The notes: generated from the letters alone by a model not told the origin. Positions 8,734 to 19,634 are shown, numbered from the stretch's first letter. The stretch: 64,000 nucleotides of DNA from Acidobacteriota bacterium (GCA_022821145.1 JAJEEE010000025.1:144050-208049), one strand, 5' to 3'. Program-made: numbers and translations.

Positions 8734-9121
8734 GTTCCACCAACTCCAGCAGCACGCCGTTCATCGACGACGGGTGAATGAATGCGATGCGCGAGTTTCC
8801 GGCGCCTGGCCTCGGCCGCTCGTCGATCAGGCGCACCCCCGCCGCCTTCAGGCGGCGAAGCGTGCCTTCCAGGTCGTCCACCCGCAGAGCCACATGGTGG
8901 ATTCCAGGCCCCCGTTTCGACAGGAACCGCGCCACCGGCGAACCGGGCCCGGTGGGCTCGAGCAGTTCGATCCGGCTCTCTCCGACCGGCAACATGGCCA
9001 CCCGCACGCCCTGCTCCTCGACTTCCTCACGGCCGGACACTTCCAACCCCAGGCAATCGCGGTACCTTCCGAGGGCCTCGTCGAGCGACGCCACGGCGAT
9101 TCCGATGTGTTCGATGATCAT
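8723..9121 (-). CDS. mce: Methylmalonyl-CoA epimerase
   Basis: Vicinal-oxygen-chelate metalloenzyme interconverting (R)- and (S)-methylmalonyl-CoA. 132 residues, with [17 protein letters not shown] (metal-binding His), SRIELLEP and [11 protein letters not shown] in the expected order, ending [10 protein letters not shown]. It overlaps meaB by 4 bases (ATGA), so epimerase and mutase chaperone are coupled. Methylmalonyl-CoA mutase itself is not in the window. Confidence 0.95.
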   Translation of the reverse strand: MIIEHIGIAVASLDEALGRYRDCLGLEVSGREEVEEQGVRVAMLPVGESRIELLEPTGPGSPVARFLSKRGPGIHHVALRVDDLEGTLRRLKAAGVRLIDERPRPGAGNSRIAFIHPSSMNGVLLELVEHGK

Positions 9122-10128
9122 TCCGGCCTCCCGAAGCGGATCCGGCCGAGAACCTCGTCCACAACTGAATAGGGATCGCGTTCCCGGCGTTCGACGGCAT
9201 CGACGGCGGCTTCGAATTCGCCGTCGGCAAGCAGGTCATCGAGCACCAGCCGCGCAAGCCGCTCCTCAAGCATGGCCGTGAGGCGGGCGCGGGCGGCTTG
9301 GCGGCGGCGGGCGCGTCCCGGCGCCGCGTCCCGCGCGGCGGCGCGCCGGTCGATGGCGTCCCGTAGCGCGTCGATTCCCCGACCGTCGGTGGCGATGGTG
9401 CGAACGATCGGGGGTTCCGGCATACGGGTCGACTCGCCGAGGGCGAACATGGCGCGGAGCGCCCGTTCCAGCGTGTCCACGCCGGGACGGTCGCACTTGT
9501 TGATGACGAAGATGTCCCCGATTTCCAGGATGCCCGCCTTCATGGCCTGGACATCGTCGCCCATACCCGGCACAAGGACCACGACCGAGGTTCCGGCCAG
9601 GCGCACGACGTCGACTTCGTCCTGTCCGACGCCGACCGTTTCCACGATCACCGGATCGCGGCCCGCCGCGTCCAGGACCGTGACGACGTCGGCCGTCGCC
9701 GCCGCCAAACCGCCCAGGCGGCCCCGCGTGGCCATGCTGCGAACGAATACCCCCGGGTTCTCCTCCAGATCCGACATCCGAATCCGGTCACCCAGGATCG
9801 CGCCTCCGCTATAGGGACTGCTCGGATCCACGGCGACGACGCCGACCCGGCGTTCCGAAGCGGCATAGGCGGCGGCCAAGCGGTGGACGATCGTGCTCTT
9901 GCCCGAACCGGGGCTGCCGGTGACGCCGACGACGGCGGCGCGTCCGCTTCTCGGATAAAGGGCTCGCAGAAGGGACTCGCACTCCGGCGCGCGATTCTCG
10001 ATCGCCGTGATGGCGCGCGACAAGGCCCGCGCGTCCCCGTCTTCGATCCGATCCAGTAACTCGATCGTTTCGGACGCCGCGTGGGGCCGGGCGTTCGGCG
10101 TCAGAGCGTGGGATCGATCATCGTCCAT
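9118..10128 (-). CDS. meaB: Methylmalonyl-CoA mutase-associated GTPase MeaB
   Basis: G3E-family GTPase that gates cobalamin loading and protects methylmalonyl-CoA mutase. 336 residues. P-loop GVTGSPGSGKSTIVHRL, switch region VAVDPSSPYSGGAILGDRIRM, ETVGVGQDEVDVV and NKCD (base specificity) are all present. Start placed at ATG 10128 (MDDDRSHALTP); the frame continues upstream through sequence coding for another gene. The first 28 bases overlap the end of the zinc-ribbon protein gene. Confidence 0.94.
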   Translation of the reverse strand: MDDDRSHALTPNARPHAASETIELLDRIEDGDARALSRAITAIENRAPECESLLRALYPRSGRAAVVGVTGSPGSGKSTIVHRLAAAYAASERRVGVVAVDPSSPYSGGAILGDRIRMSDLEENPGVFVRSMATRGRLGGLAAATADVVTVLDAAGRDPVIVETVGVGQDEVDVVRLAGTSVVVLVPGMGDDVQAMKAGILEIGDIFVINKCDRPGVDTLERALRAMFALGESTRMPEPPIVRTIATDGRGIDALRDAIDRRAAARDAAPGRARRRQAARARLTAMLEERLARLVLDDLLADGEFEAAVDAVERRERDPYSVVDEVLGRIRFGRPE

Positions 10129-10688
10129 GCGACTTCGCAGTCGCCGCACTTGTAGCGATGGCCGGAGCCCTCGAAGCTGTCCAGGCGAACGAACGACGAG
10201 GAACAGAACGGGCAATAGTTGATGGCCCCGTCGGGTTGATACTCGGCGTTCAACTGGTCGCCGAATTCTTCGACGGACGACAGGAGGGCCTCGATGATCA
10301 GGGCCTGTCCGCGGCGCCAGTCGTCCTTGACGGGCCAGAACGTTTCCATAACGATCGGGAACCAGCCATGCGGCGCTCGTGGAGGATCGTCCTGGGGCGT
10401 CTCGGCATGGCCGGCCTCGGCGGAGGCGTCGTCCTGGCCCTGGCCGTAGTTGACGAGGCAGTCGGTCCGGCACCCGGTCCCCGCCAGCTTGCCCTCCAGA
10501 ACGCGCAACCATTCCGTCAACCGATGCAACCCCGAGTTGCCCCTGACCTCGATCTCGAACCAGATGCTGTCCTCGGGCTGATGTCCGGCGCAGCACGCCG
10601 TGACGTTCAACCACCGTATTTCCGCAAGCTTGAGCAGCACCGGCCGCAGGATCTTGTCGGACTGGCTCAGAAGGTCCGGATTCGACAT
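10101..10688 (-). CDS. Hypothetical protein with C-terminal zinc ribbon
   Basis: 195 residues from ATG 10688 (MSNPDLLSQSDK); an in-frame start 18 bases upstream is also possible. I recognise no family. Visible features: a cysteine/histidine cluster WLNVTACCAGHQPED near residue 35, a central acidic low-complexity linker, and a C-terminal zinc ribbon built from CPFC and CGDC separated by about 18 residues. It lies between thiL (54-base gap) and meaB (overlapping) and is probably cotranscribed; the context does not reveal its job. Confidence 0.7.
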   Translation of the reverse strand: MSNPDLLSQSDKILRPVLLKLAEIRWLNVTACCAGHQPEDSIWFEIEVRGNSGLHRLTEWLRVLEGKLAGTGCRTDCLVNYGQGQDDASAEAGHAETPQDDPPRAPHGWFPIVMETFWPVKDDWRRGQALIIEALLSSVEEFGDQLNAEYQPDGAINYCPFCSSSFVRLDSFEGSGHRYKCGDCEVAWTMIDPTL

Positions 10689-10742
10689 GTTCAGCAAGGA
10701 TAGCACGGTCGCCCGACCGAATCGGGCCGCCCCTGAGCAAAT

Positions 10743-11678
10743 TCAAGCCGATGCGCGACGCGCGCCCGAGCGGAAATGTCGCCAACCCAGGGGCTCCAGA
10801 ATCACTTCATCGGATTCCCCGACAAGCACGATCCGATTCGAGTCGCCGGCGATGATTTCGCCGATGCGCGCGACGGAAACGCCGTCGACTTCGGACGGGA
10901 GATCGGCGGCCGTGACAAGCAACTCGTAGTCCTCCCCGCCGTGCAAGGCCATTTCGATACCGGCTCCCGGATGACAGGGTATGGATTCGCGTTCGATGCG
11001 CGCCGAGACCCCGGATTCGGTCACGATGTGCCCGAGGTCGATCGAGAGGCCGTCGCTGACGTCGATCATCGCCGTGGCCCGAGGCGCGATCCGCCGGCCC
11101 AGGCGGTGCCGCGGTTCCGGGTAGAGTTGCCGACGAATCGCGGGATCTGTCCGGGAGCCGGACTCGAGCCGCGTCAGGCCGAGCGCGGCGGCGCCGAGGC
11201 AGCCGGTGACATAGATCCCATCGCCCACGCGGGCGCCGTTCCTTCGAACGGCCCGGCCCGGCTCGACGTGCCCCATCATCGCCACGTCGACGAAGATCCG
11301 TTCCGACGACGACGAATCGCCGCCAACGACGGCGACCTCGAACACGCGGCACGCCTCCGCGGCGCCATCGAGGAAACCGTCGATCCAGCTTTCGTCGAGA
11401 TCGGCCGGAACGGCCACGGAAATGAGGCACCGGGCCGGGACCGCCCCCATGGCGCCGATGTCGCTGACGTTCGCGGCGATCGACTTGAATCCGACGGCGT
11501 CGGAAGGATGCGTGCGCCGCTCGAAGTGCGTGTTCTCGACGAGCAGGTCCGAGCACAGGACCGCCCGGAAGCCGTCGGGCGAATCGACGACCGCCGCGTC
11601 GTCGCCGATTCCGACTTCCGCGCCGGCGGCGGAGAACCGGCGGCGTATCTTCCGAACGAGCGCATCCTCGGAGTACAT
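10743..11678 (-). CDS. thiL: Thiamine-monophosphate kinase
   Basis: AIR-synthase-fold kinase phosphorylating thiamine monophosphate to thiamine diphosphate, the last step of the pathway. 311 residues from ATG 11678 (MYSEDALVRKIRRRF). Motifs: GIGDDAAVV (metal and ATP binding), SDLLVENTHF, GFKSIAANVSDIGAMGA, VGGDSSSS and IDVSDGLSIDLGHI, with ALHGGEDYELLVT near the C-terminus. It starts 4 bases after the lon stop. Pathway partner of the ThiE-like gene at 969-1505. Confidence 0.94.
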   Translation of the reverse strand: MYSEDALVRKIRRRFSAAGAEVGIGDDAAVVDSPDGFRAVLCSDLLVENTHFERRTHPSDAVGFKSIAANVSDIGAMGAVPARCLISVAVPADLDESWIDGFLDGAAEACRVFEVAVVGGDSSSSERIFVDVAMMGHVEPGRAVRRNGARVGDGIYVTGCLGAAALGLTRLESGSRTDPAIRRQLYPEPRHRLGRRIAPRATAMIDVSDGLSIDLGHIVTESGVSARIERESIPCHPGAGIEMALHGGEDYELLVTAADLPSEVDGVSVARIGEIIAGDSNRIVLVGESDEVILEPLGWRHFRSGARRASA

Positions 11679-11682
11679 GCCG

Positions 11683-14082
<2,400 letters not shown>

Positions 14083-14143
14083 GCGCTCCCCGATGCCGGC
14101 CGCGGACCGATGCGGCCGCGGCGCCCGTTGTGAAACGCCGGAT

Positions 14144-14521
14144 TCAACGTTCCTCGATGGGAATGGTGGCTTCCCGGCCTCGGCTCGCGGCCTTGGCGAG
14201 CCGCACCCTCAAAACCCCGTTGCGCAGTTCCGCCGCGGAACTCCCCAACTCGATCGGGGTCTTGATCGCGATGTCCCTCCGGAATTGGCCGTATTGGCGT
14301 TCCATGCACAGGAAACGCCCGTGTCCAGGGCGAGGGAGCTGTCGGTCCTTCGTTCCGGTGATGGTCAGAACGCCGTCGCTCCAACGAAGACGGATATCGT
14401 TCCTCCGAACGCCGGGAAGCTCGGCCCGGATGACGATTTCTCGCGCGTTCTCGTAGACGTCGATCACCGGTCCCCACGTCGACCGGAAACGTTCGTCGGG
14501 CTCGAAGCCGAAATAGGCCAT
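14144..14521 (-). CDS. Hsp20/alpha-crystallin small heat-shock protein
   Basis: 125-residue holdase chaperone. The alpha-crystallin domain covers nearly the whole protein: PVIDVYENAREIVIRAELPG, the DGVLTITG strand, ERQYGQFRRDIAI and the terminal AELRNGVLRVRLAKA motif (A-x-x-x-n-GVL). The IxI tail motif appears as ATIPIEE. The start codon shares one base with the stop of the small upstream gene (TGATG), so the two are translationally coupled; lon follows. Confidence 0.93.
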   Translation of the reverse strand: MAYFGFEPDERFRSTWGPVIDVYENAREIVIRAELPGVRRNDIRLRWSDGVLTITGTKDRQLPRPGHGRFLCMERQYGQFRRDIAIKTPIELGSSAAELRNGVLRVRLAKAASRGREATIPIEER

Positions 14522-14706
14522 CAGTCGCCGTGCTCGACAAGATACTTCGACGCGGCCATGAATTCCCGAACGTCCTTTCCGCTCTCAGCGGGTGGAACGG
14601 CGATCGCGCGGCAGGCATAACCGTCGCCGGCGGCCCGCTTACCTTCCGCGACTCTCAACGAGTCGACGACCGTGTCGCAAAGCTGGCCGCTATAGGAGCA
14701 GTTCAT
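14521..14706 (-). CDS. Small hypothetical protein coupled to hsp20
   Basis: 61 residues from ATG 14706 (MNCSYSGQLCDTVVDSLR). No recognised family. Two cysteines sit near the N-terminus and one in the middle (DGYACRAIAVPP), and the C-terminal half (GKDVREFMAASKYLVEHGD) looks helical. The TGATG overlap with the hsp20 start argues that it is translated. Not a known heat-shock partner. Confidence 0.5.
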   Translation of the reverse strand: MNCSYSGQLCDTVVDSLRVAEGKRAAGDGYACRAIAVPPAESGKDVREFMAASKYLVEHGD

Positions 14707-14769
14707 ACGGGCGCCGCGTGCGTCAGAAGTGGCCACCCGATTCAGCCGGGGACGCAAGCCTCATGGTCC

Positions 14770-15750
14770 TCAACCGGATTCGGTTCGGAATTCCCGGACC
14801 CGCGCTTTCGTTGAGAACCCCTTCCATGCCATGCAGAGGGCCGCCGCGGCGAATGTCGGGATATAGGTGATCCACCAAGCGAGCAGCGCGCCGGCCAGAG
14901 CCGTCTCGCTCGCGATGCCGCCGAACACCGTCACGCTGAAAACGAATGCGGCCTGAAACCCTCCGCCGATGCCCGGCAGTTGCGCCAGCGACCCGATCCC
15001 TGTAACGGCCAGGACCAGAATGGCGGTCGCGGGCGGTAGACCCAGGTTCAGGCCCACCAGCATGAGCCAGAATTGTAGCGCAATCGCGATCCACACCAAC
15101 AAGGAGTGGCCGGCGGTGACGGCCACGGTCCCGGCATCCGACAAGGATCCGGCCGCCACCGTAAAGGTCTCGAAGAGACGGCGGAGACGCCCGAACCGGA
15201 TACGAGCCTTGATACTGGCGGCGTTCCGATGGGACAAGAACACGATTCCCATGGCCGTCAACGAACCCAAGAGCAACCACCATGCCGCCCGCGACAACGC
15301 GGCGACGGCGTCGGCCGCGCCGGCCGGGACGCCGGCGGCGCCCAAGCCGATGGCGAGCAGCAGAACGATCATCAGGGAATCGAAGACGCGTTCGACGACA
15401 ATGGACGCGACGGCGCCTGTTACGGGGATGTCTTCCTGTCGGGCCACCCAAAGGGGGCGGACGATTTCTCCGGGTCGCCCCGCCGCGTAGATCGCGGCAA
15501 AACCCAGAATGGTGCCGGTGAACAGGAGCGACCAACGGACCGGCTTCAGGGGCGCGAGCAGCCCGCGCCACCGCACCGCGCGGATGGCGTAACTCGCAAA
15601 GGTGGCAAGGACGGAAGCGGCGATCCAGCCGGGACGCATCTGACGGAAGCTCTCCATGAAGAGCCTCCGATCGAAGTCGCGGCTGAGCAGAAGATACGAC
15701 GCGCCCAACAGAGCCGCAATACCCATTAGATACAACCACTTCCGTCGCAC
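14770..15750 (-). CDS. Flippase-like membrane protein (LPG-synthase TM domain family)
   Basis: 326-residue polytopic inner-membrane protein of the lysylphosphatidylglycerol synthase TM-region/UPF0104 family. Signature segments: YAIRAVRWRGLLAP, AAGRPGEIVRPLWVARQ, ASIVVERVFDSLMIVLLLA and LAQLPGIGGGFQAAF (the PG-x-G loop). Only the membrane part is present; there is no C-terminal aminoacyl-transfer domain, so lipid or glycolipid transport is more likely than lysyl transfer (inference). Start used is GTG at 15750. Divergent from the ECF sigma operon with an 84-base gap. Confidence 0.85.
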   Translation of the reverse strand: MRRKWLYLMGIAALLGASYLLLSRDFDRRLFMESFRQMRPGWIAASVLATFASYAIRAVRWRGLLAPLKPVRWSLLFTGTILGFAAIYAAGRPGEIVRPLWVARQEDIPVTGAVASIVVERVFDSLMIVLLLAIGLGAAGVPAGAADAVAALSRAAWWLLLGSLTAMGIVFLSHRNAASIKARIRFGRLRRLFETFTVAAGSLSDAGTVAVTAGHSLLVWIAIALQFWLMLVGLNLGLPPATAILVLAVTGIGSLAQLPGIGGGFQAAFVFSVTVFGGIASETALAGALLAWWITYIPTFAAAALCMAWKGFSTKARVREFRTESG

Positions 15751-15785
15751 GGTGTCGGATTATCCCAGAAACGCCGTCCGGCGAC

Positions 15786-15812
15786 GGAACTTTTGCCGCC
15801 GCCGATGCGTTT
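15786..15812 (+). promoter_or_regulatory. Candidate ECF-type promoter upstream of the sigma factor gene
   Basis: GGAACTT at 15786-15792 matches the -35 element typical of many ECF sigma factors, and about 16 bases later comes a CG-TTT stretch where such promoters carry the -10. The element lies about 43 bases upstream of the ECF sigma gene and would fit autoregulation. The -10 half is weak, so this is a suggestion. Confidence 0.35.
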
Positions 15813-15834
15813 GCATGGATGAGTCCGACAATAT

Positions 15835-16437
15835 GTGGGCGCCGCGGCGTGCGGGACTCTAAGATTGGAGCGACCGGATCAAGAACTCGTTGAGCGTTGC
15901 CTTCGAGGCGATCGCGGCGCTTGGGAGAGCATCGTCCACGAGCACCACCGGCGCGTCTACAACTTGGCCTACCGGTACTGCGGCCGGTTCGACGAGGCTG
16001 AAGACCTGACTCAGGAGATCTTTCTGAAGGTCTACCGGTCCATGGCCGCCTACCGGCCGGAGTCCGGGGCGTTCGTGACGTGGCTTTTGCGCGTTGGCCG
16101 GAACCAGATCATCGATCGTTACCGAAGGCTCAAGAGGGAACGGTCGATGACCGACTCGATCGATGCCGCGTTCGAGCGGATCGAAGAAAACCCGGCCCGA
16201 TACGATGACCCGGGAGAGGCGTTGCGCAAGCGGGAACTGACGGACACGGTTCACGGCGCGCTGCTGGCCATGGCCGTGGACCTGCGCGAAGCCGTCATTT
16301 TGCGGGATCTGGAGGGGTGCACTTACGAGGAGATGGCGACAATCCTGGACGTGCCGTTGGGCACGGTCAAGTCCAGGATCAATCGAGGGAGAACCGCGTT
16401 GGGGCGCCGGCTCCGAGGCTTGAAAGGCCGACTGTGA
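15835..16437 (+). CDS. ECF-family RNA polymerase sigma factor
   Basis: Sigma-70 family factor with region 2 (HRRVYNLAYRYCGRFDEAED then LTQEIFLKVYR, GAFVTWLLRVGRNQIIDRYR) and region 4 (LREAVILRDLEGCTYEEMAT, VPLGTVKSRINRGRTALGRR). About 200 residues from GTG 15835; a later start at TTG 15865 (MERPDQELVERCLRGD) matches the family N-terminus better and is equally possible. Followed after 31 bases by its probable anti-sigma gene, so it likely directs transcription of the envelope module ending in the DUF4097 protein. Confidence 0.93.
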   Translation: MGAAACGTLRLERPDQELVERCLRGDRGAWESIVHEHHRRVYNLAYRYCGRFDEAEDLTQEIFLKVYRSMAAYRPESGAFVTWLLRVGRNQIIDRYRRLKRERSMTDSIDAAFERIEENPARYDDPGEALRKRELTDTVHGALLAMAVDLREAVILRDLEGCTYEEMATILDVPLGTVKSRINRGRTALGRRLRGLKGRL

Positions 16438-16468
16438 CGCGGAACCTCGACGTCTGTCTGCACGTTGG

Positions 16469-17230
16469 ATGTTCGACTGCGAAACCATAGAGGCACGGCT
16501 GTCCGAATATCTGGACGCGCTGCTGCCGCCCGACGAACGGTCGGAGGTTCGAACGCACCTGGGGGTGTGCGGCAACTGCCGCCAGTTGCGCGACACCATG
16601 ATCGAGATTCGTCGGGCGGCCCGTACGTTTCCCTCGCACACGGCGCCTCAGCGGCTGGCATCCCGAATACTGGCGGCCACGGCCGGCGAGACGATCCTGA
16701 ACTGCCACGAGGTCCGCGAGCGCTTGTCCGAGGCGCTGAACCGGCAACCGGCCCAGGACGCCGATCGGCCCGACGGTTCGGCGCTGGACGCGCATCTCGA
16801 CGCGTGCCCGGATTGCCGCGAAGCCAGAGACAGCATGAAAACCGTCGTGGACTGGGCGCGGCGGTTTCCGAGCCACGATCCGCCTCCGTGGCTGGCGGCG
16901 CGGATCCTGGCCGATACGCCGACCGCTCACCGGAAGAAAGTCCACGGGACCGGGTTCGATGCGCTGGCCGGCGTCCGACGCTGGCTCGTCGAGCCGCGAA
17001 CGGCGATGACCGTGTTTTCGGCCATGTTGGTGCTGAGTTGGATGACCCGCGTCGCCGGCGCGCCCCTGGACCCGACGGCGCTGCGGGATCCGAGCGCGGT
17101 GTACCGCGGCGTGGAGGCCCTGGCCGGGGACGTCTACGACCGCTCCGTCCAGTTCTACTACGGTATCCCGTACGCCGCGATCGAAGCGCTTCAGCAACGC
17201 ATCGATCGGTTGACGGAGAGCGCGGGATGA
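16469..17230 (+). CDS. Membrane anti-sigma factor with two tandem zinc-binding (zf-HC2) domains
   Basis: 253 residues. Two copies of the anti-sigma zinc motif H-x3-C-x2-C are visible: HLGVCGNC near residue 31 and HLDACPDC near residue 110, each preceded by an E-x-x-x-x-LSE helix. Each copy is followed by a similar stretch (FPSHTAPQRLASRIL and FPSHDPPPWLAARIL), so the cytoplasmic part arose by internal duplication. One transmembrane helix (MTVFSAMLVLSWMTRVA) lies near residue 180, with about 60 residues beyond. Directly downstream of the ECF sigma gene and overlapping the next gene by 4 bases, it is the likely inhibitor of that sigma. Confidence 0.88.
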   Translation: MFDCETIEARLSEYLDALLPPDERSEVRTHLGVCGNCRQLRDTMIEIRRAARTFPSHTAPQRLASRILAATAGETILNCHEVRERLSEALNRQPAQDADRPDGSALDAHLDACPDCREARDSMKTVVDWARRFPSHDPPPWLAARILADTPTAHRKKVHGTGFDALAGVRRWLVEPRTAMTVFSAMLVLSWMTRVAGAPLDPTALRDPSAVYRGVEALAGDVYDRSVQFYYGIPYAAIEALQQRIDRLTESAG

Positions 17231-17988
17231 CTTGCGCGTATCACCCCTCGGTCGAGAGCGCGGCCTTCTGCGTGTCCTGCGGCAAGGCCCTGTGCGCACC
17301 CTGCCGCCGCGCGGTCGAGAATGCCGTCTATTGCGATGGCTGTCTGAGCGAGATCGTGCAGCTCGGGCTGGGACGGCAACGATCCTCGGAGGCGGAGTCC
17401 GCGGACAGGCCGTCGCAGGAGCGCGCGAGCGGCGGACCACCACCGGCAAGCGCGCCGCCGAAGAGCGAAAATCCGGGCATCGCGTTCGCGCTCGGCCTGA
17501 TTCCGGGAGTCGGGGCCGTCTACAACGGCGAATTCTTCAAGGCCGCGGCCCATATCGTCACTTTCGCCGTGCTGATCCAGTTCGCCGAAGCCGGCCCCCC
17601 AGGCAACGGCGTATTCGTGTTGCTCGCCGTAGCGTTCTACTTCTATATGCCGTTCGAAGCGTATTTCACGGCGAAGAAGAGAAGTCTACGGTCCGCCGGC
17701 ATCGACCTGGAAACGCCCATCGACCGTTTACATCAACAGTTCGACGGGATACGGAACAAGGAGCTTTGGGGCGGACTCGGGATGGTGGCCGTGGGAATCG
17801 TGTTTCTCGCCGACAGCCTGGGCATTCTCCCGTTGCGGTGGGTCGCTCCGTACTGGCCGGCGCTACTGATCATTTTCGGGGTGTGGCTGGTCGTGAAGCG
17901 ACGCCGGTCCGGGGGCGCGTCGGGCTCGGGCGCGGGCGCGTCCACTTCGGGCGACCGGGCAAACAGCGACGACTGGAGAGACGCATGA
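17227..17988 (+). CDS. B-box zinc-finger and LiaI-like transmembrane protein
   Basis: 253 residues from ATG 17227, overlapping the anti-sigma stop (ATGA). The N-terminus is a small zinc finger (CAYHPSVESAAFCVSCGKAL then CAPCRR, CDGCL) of the B-box type. A proline/serine-rich linker follows, then four or five hydrophobic segments. The last pair (LWGGLGMVAVGIVFLADSLG; WPALLIIFGVWLVVKR) resembles the LiaI/LiaF-like TM region (DUF5668) also present in the next two genes. A serine/glycine-rich tail ends the protein. Function unknown; probably a membrane component of the envelope-stress module. Confidence 0.78.
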   Translation: MTCAYHPSVESAAFCVSCGKALCAPCRRAVENAVYCDGCLSEIVQLGLGRQRSSEAESADRPSQERASGGPPPASAPPKSENPGIAFALGLIPGVGAVYNGEFFKAAAHIVTFAVLIQFAEAGPPGNGVFVLLAVAFYFYMPFEAYFTAKKRSLRSAGIDLETPIDRLHQQFDGIRNKELWGGLGMVAVGIVFLADSLGILPLRWVAPYWPALLIIFGVWLVVKRRRSGGASGSGAGASTSGDRANSDDWRDA

Positions 17989-18245
17989 TCTGGCCCCTGC
18001 TGCTGATCACGCTGGGTATCCTGTTCCTCTTGAACAACATCGCTCCGGAGCGTTTCGAGTTCGGCCGCATGTGGCCCGTTATTCTCATCGTCATCGGGCT
18101 GGTCAAGATACTGGAGTACTTCAACGGTTCCGAACGGCCTGACGTCGACGCGCCCGGTCGACGACCGCAGGGTGGCGACACTCGGGCGCAAGACGGGGCC
18201 ACCAGGACCGACGCGCCGGCCGGCGGCGAAGGGGAGGACGGGTGA
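17985..18245 (+). CDS. Small LiaI/LiaF-like membrane protein (DUF5668 type)
   Basis: 86 residues; starts at ATG 17985 overlapping the previous stop by 4 bases. Two hydrophobic helices (IWPLLLITLGILFLLNNI and MWPVILIVIGLVKILEYF) form the LiaI-LiaF-like TM repeat, then a charged glycine-rich cytoplasmic tail. Similar helix pairs occur at the C-terminus of the preceding protein and the N-terminus of the next, so three consecutive genes share this module. Confidence 0.75.
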   Translation: MIWPLLLITLGILFLLNNIAPERFEFGRMWPVILIVIGLVKILEYFNGSERPDVDAPGRRPQGGDTRAQDGATRTDAPAGGEGEDG

Positions 18246-19606
18246 TGGCCAGACGCATGAGTGTGGGACGCTTGTTCTGGGCCGTCACCCTGGTCGCGCT
18301 CGGAGGGCTGTTGCTTGCACGCAACCTGGGTTACGCCATCCCCGTATGGCGGAGCCTCGCCGTGTACTGGCCCGTGCTCATCATCGGATGGGGCCTGCTG
18401 AAGCTCGTCGACTACGTCCGGCTGAAGGACGAGAGGACGTCGCTGTTCAGCGCGGGCGAGGTCGCCGTGCTGGTCTTCGTGGTGGTCGTCGGAGCCGGGT
18501 TCACGGCCGCGGCGAACATCGATCGCGACTTCGGGTTCCTCGAAGTGATCGGCGAAGAGTTCGATCTGTTCGACATGATTGGCGAGAACCACGCGTTCGC
18601 GTCCCGAATCGAAACGGACGTCGATGCGGAACCGATCGTCGAGATCCGCAACCGCTACGGCGCGGTCGAAGTCGAGCCCGGAGACGATGGAGTGATCCAG
18701 GTCGCGATCGAAAAGCTCGTCCGGGCTACGTCCGCGGATGCTGCCGCCGCTCTGGAGCCGGAGCTGGAGTTTTCCGTCGAGACGGACGATGGACGCTACG
18801 TGGTGATGTCGAATCGCGACGGACTGAGCCAAGCCGTTCGGCGGCGATTCCGGACGAACCTCCGAGTCCGGGTGCCGGCCCGCACAACGCTCGCGATCGA
18901 CAACAGGTACGGCGCCGTGCGCGTCGACGGCCTGACGGGCGATCAGGACGTCGCGAACCGCTACGGCGGCGTCGTGTTGAACGGGATACGGGGAGGCGTT
19001 GCGGTCGAAAACCGTTACGGTCCCGTTTCGGTCGACGCGGCGTCCGGCGACGTTTCGATTTCGAACCGATACGGCCGGGTCAGCCTGACCCGGGTCGGCG
19101 GCAACGTCGCAGTCGAAAACCGTTACGCGCCCGTCCAGTTGAGCGAGGTTGCGGGCTCGGTCGCGGTCGACAACGGGTACTCGACCGTTGCGGTGAACCG
19201 AGCCGCAAGCGATGTCCGCGTCGCCGGCCGAAATACGCGCGTCGAGCTCGAGGACATCCAGGGCGCCGTGAACGTCGATACGTCCTACCGCGACGTCGAA
19301 GGCCGGGACCTGATGCAATCCATCGACGTCGCCACCCGCCACGGGGATGTCCTCTTGCGGTTCGGCTCGTCCCCGACCGCGCCGGTCACTGTGACGGGCG
19401 CGTATTCCGACGTGCGACTGGAGCTTCCCGACGACGCGGGTTTCGTCCTCGACGCACAAGTGCGGGGCGGTTCGTTCGAGTCCGAATTCGACGGTTTCGA
19501 ACGCGAATCGTCGGGCCGCGACGTGCGGGCAACGGGCCGGACCGGCGACGGCGGACCGACCGTCTCGATCCGAACCTCGCGCGGCGACGTGCGACTCGAC
19601 CGGTAG
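18245..19606 (+). CDS. Membrane-anchored DUF4097-type beta-helix protein with NRYG repeats
   Basis: 453 residues from ATG 18245 (TGATG overlap with the previous gene; a GTG three bases earlier is possible). Three N-terminal hydrophobic segments: two of the LiaI-like type (FWAVTLVALGGLLLARNLGY, YWPVLIIGWGLLKLVDYV) and one more (VAVLVFVVVVGAGFTAAANI). The rest is predicted extracytoplasmic and built of short beta-strand repeats with the core N-R-Y-G-x-V, as in DUF4097 proteins thought to form right-handed beta-helices. Last gene of the ECF sigma operon, so probably the effector end of an envelope-stress response. Ligand or surface role unknown. Confidence 0.82.
   Translation: MARRMSVGRLFWAVTLVALGGLLLARNLGYAIPVWRSLAVYWPVLIIGWGLLKLVDYVRLKDERTSLFSAGEVAVLVFVVVVGAGFTAAANIDRDFGFLEVIGEEFDLFDMIGENHAFASRIETDVDAEPIVEIRNRYGAVEVEPGDDGVIQVAIEKLVRATSADAAAALEPELEFSVETDDGRYVVMSNRDGLSQAVRRRFRTNLRVRVPARTTLAIDNRYGAVRVDGLTGDQDVANRYGGVVLNGIRGGVAVENRYGPVSVDAASGDVSISNRYGRVSLTRVGGNVAVENRYAPVQLSEVAGSVAVDNGYSTVAVNRAASDVRVAGRNTRVELEDIQGAVNVDTSYRDVEGRDLMQSIDVATRHGDVLLRFGSSPTAPVTVTGAYSDVRLELPDDAGFVLDAQVRGGSFESEFDGFERESSGRDVRATGRTGDGGPTVSIRTSRGDVRLDR
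18640..19300 (+). repeat. Coding repeat: about nine degenerate beta-strand units with N-R-Y-G-x-V core
   Basis: Within the DUF4097-type protein the units read in order IRNRYGAVEVE, IDNRYGAVRVD, VANRYGGVVLN, VENRYGPVSVD, ISNRYGRVSLT, VENRYAPVQLS, VDNGYSTVAVN, VAGRNTRVELE and VDTSYRDVEGR. A spacer separates the first two; from the second onward the spacing is about 18-20 residues. The central units are best conserved and the last three decay, the pattern expected of a stacked beta-helix with capped ends. Confidence 0.75.
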
Positions 19607-19634
19607 CGGCCGCCGGCAACGCCTCCGGTCCGTG

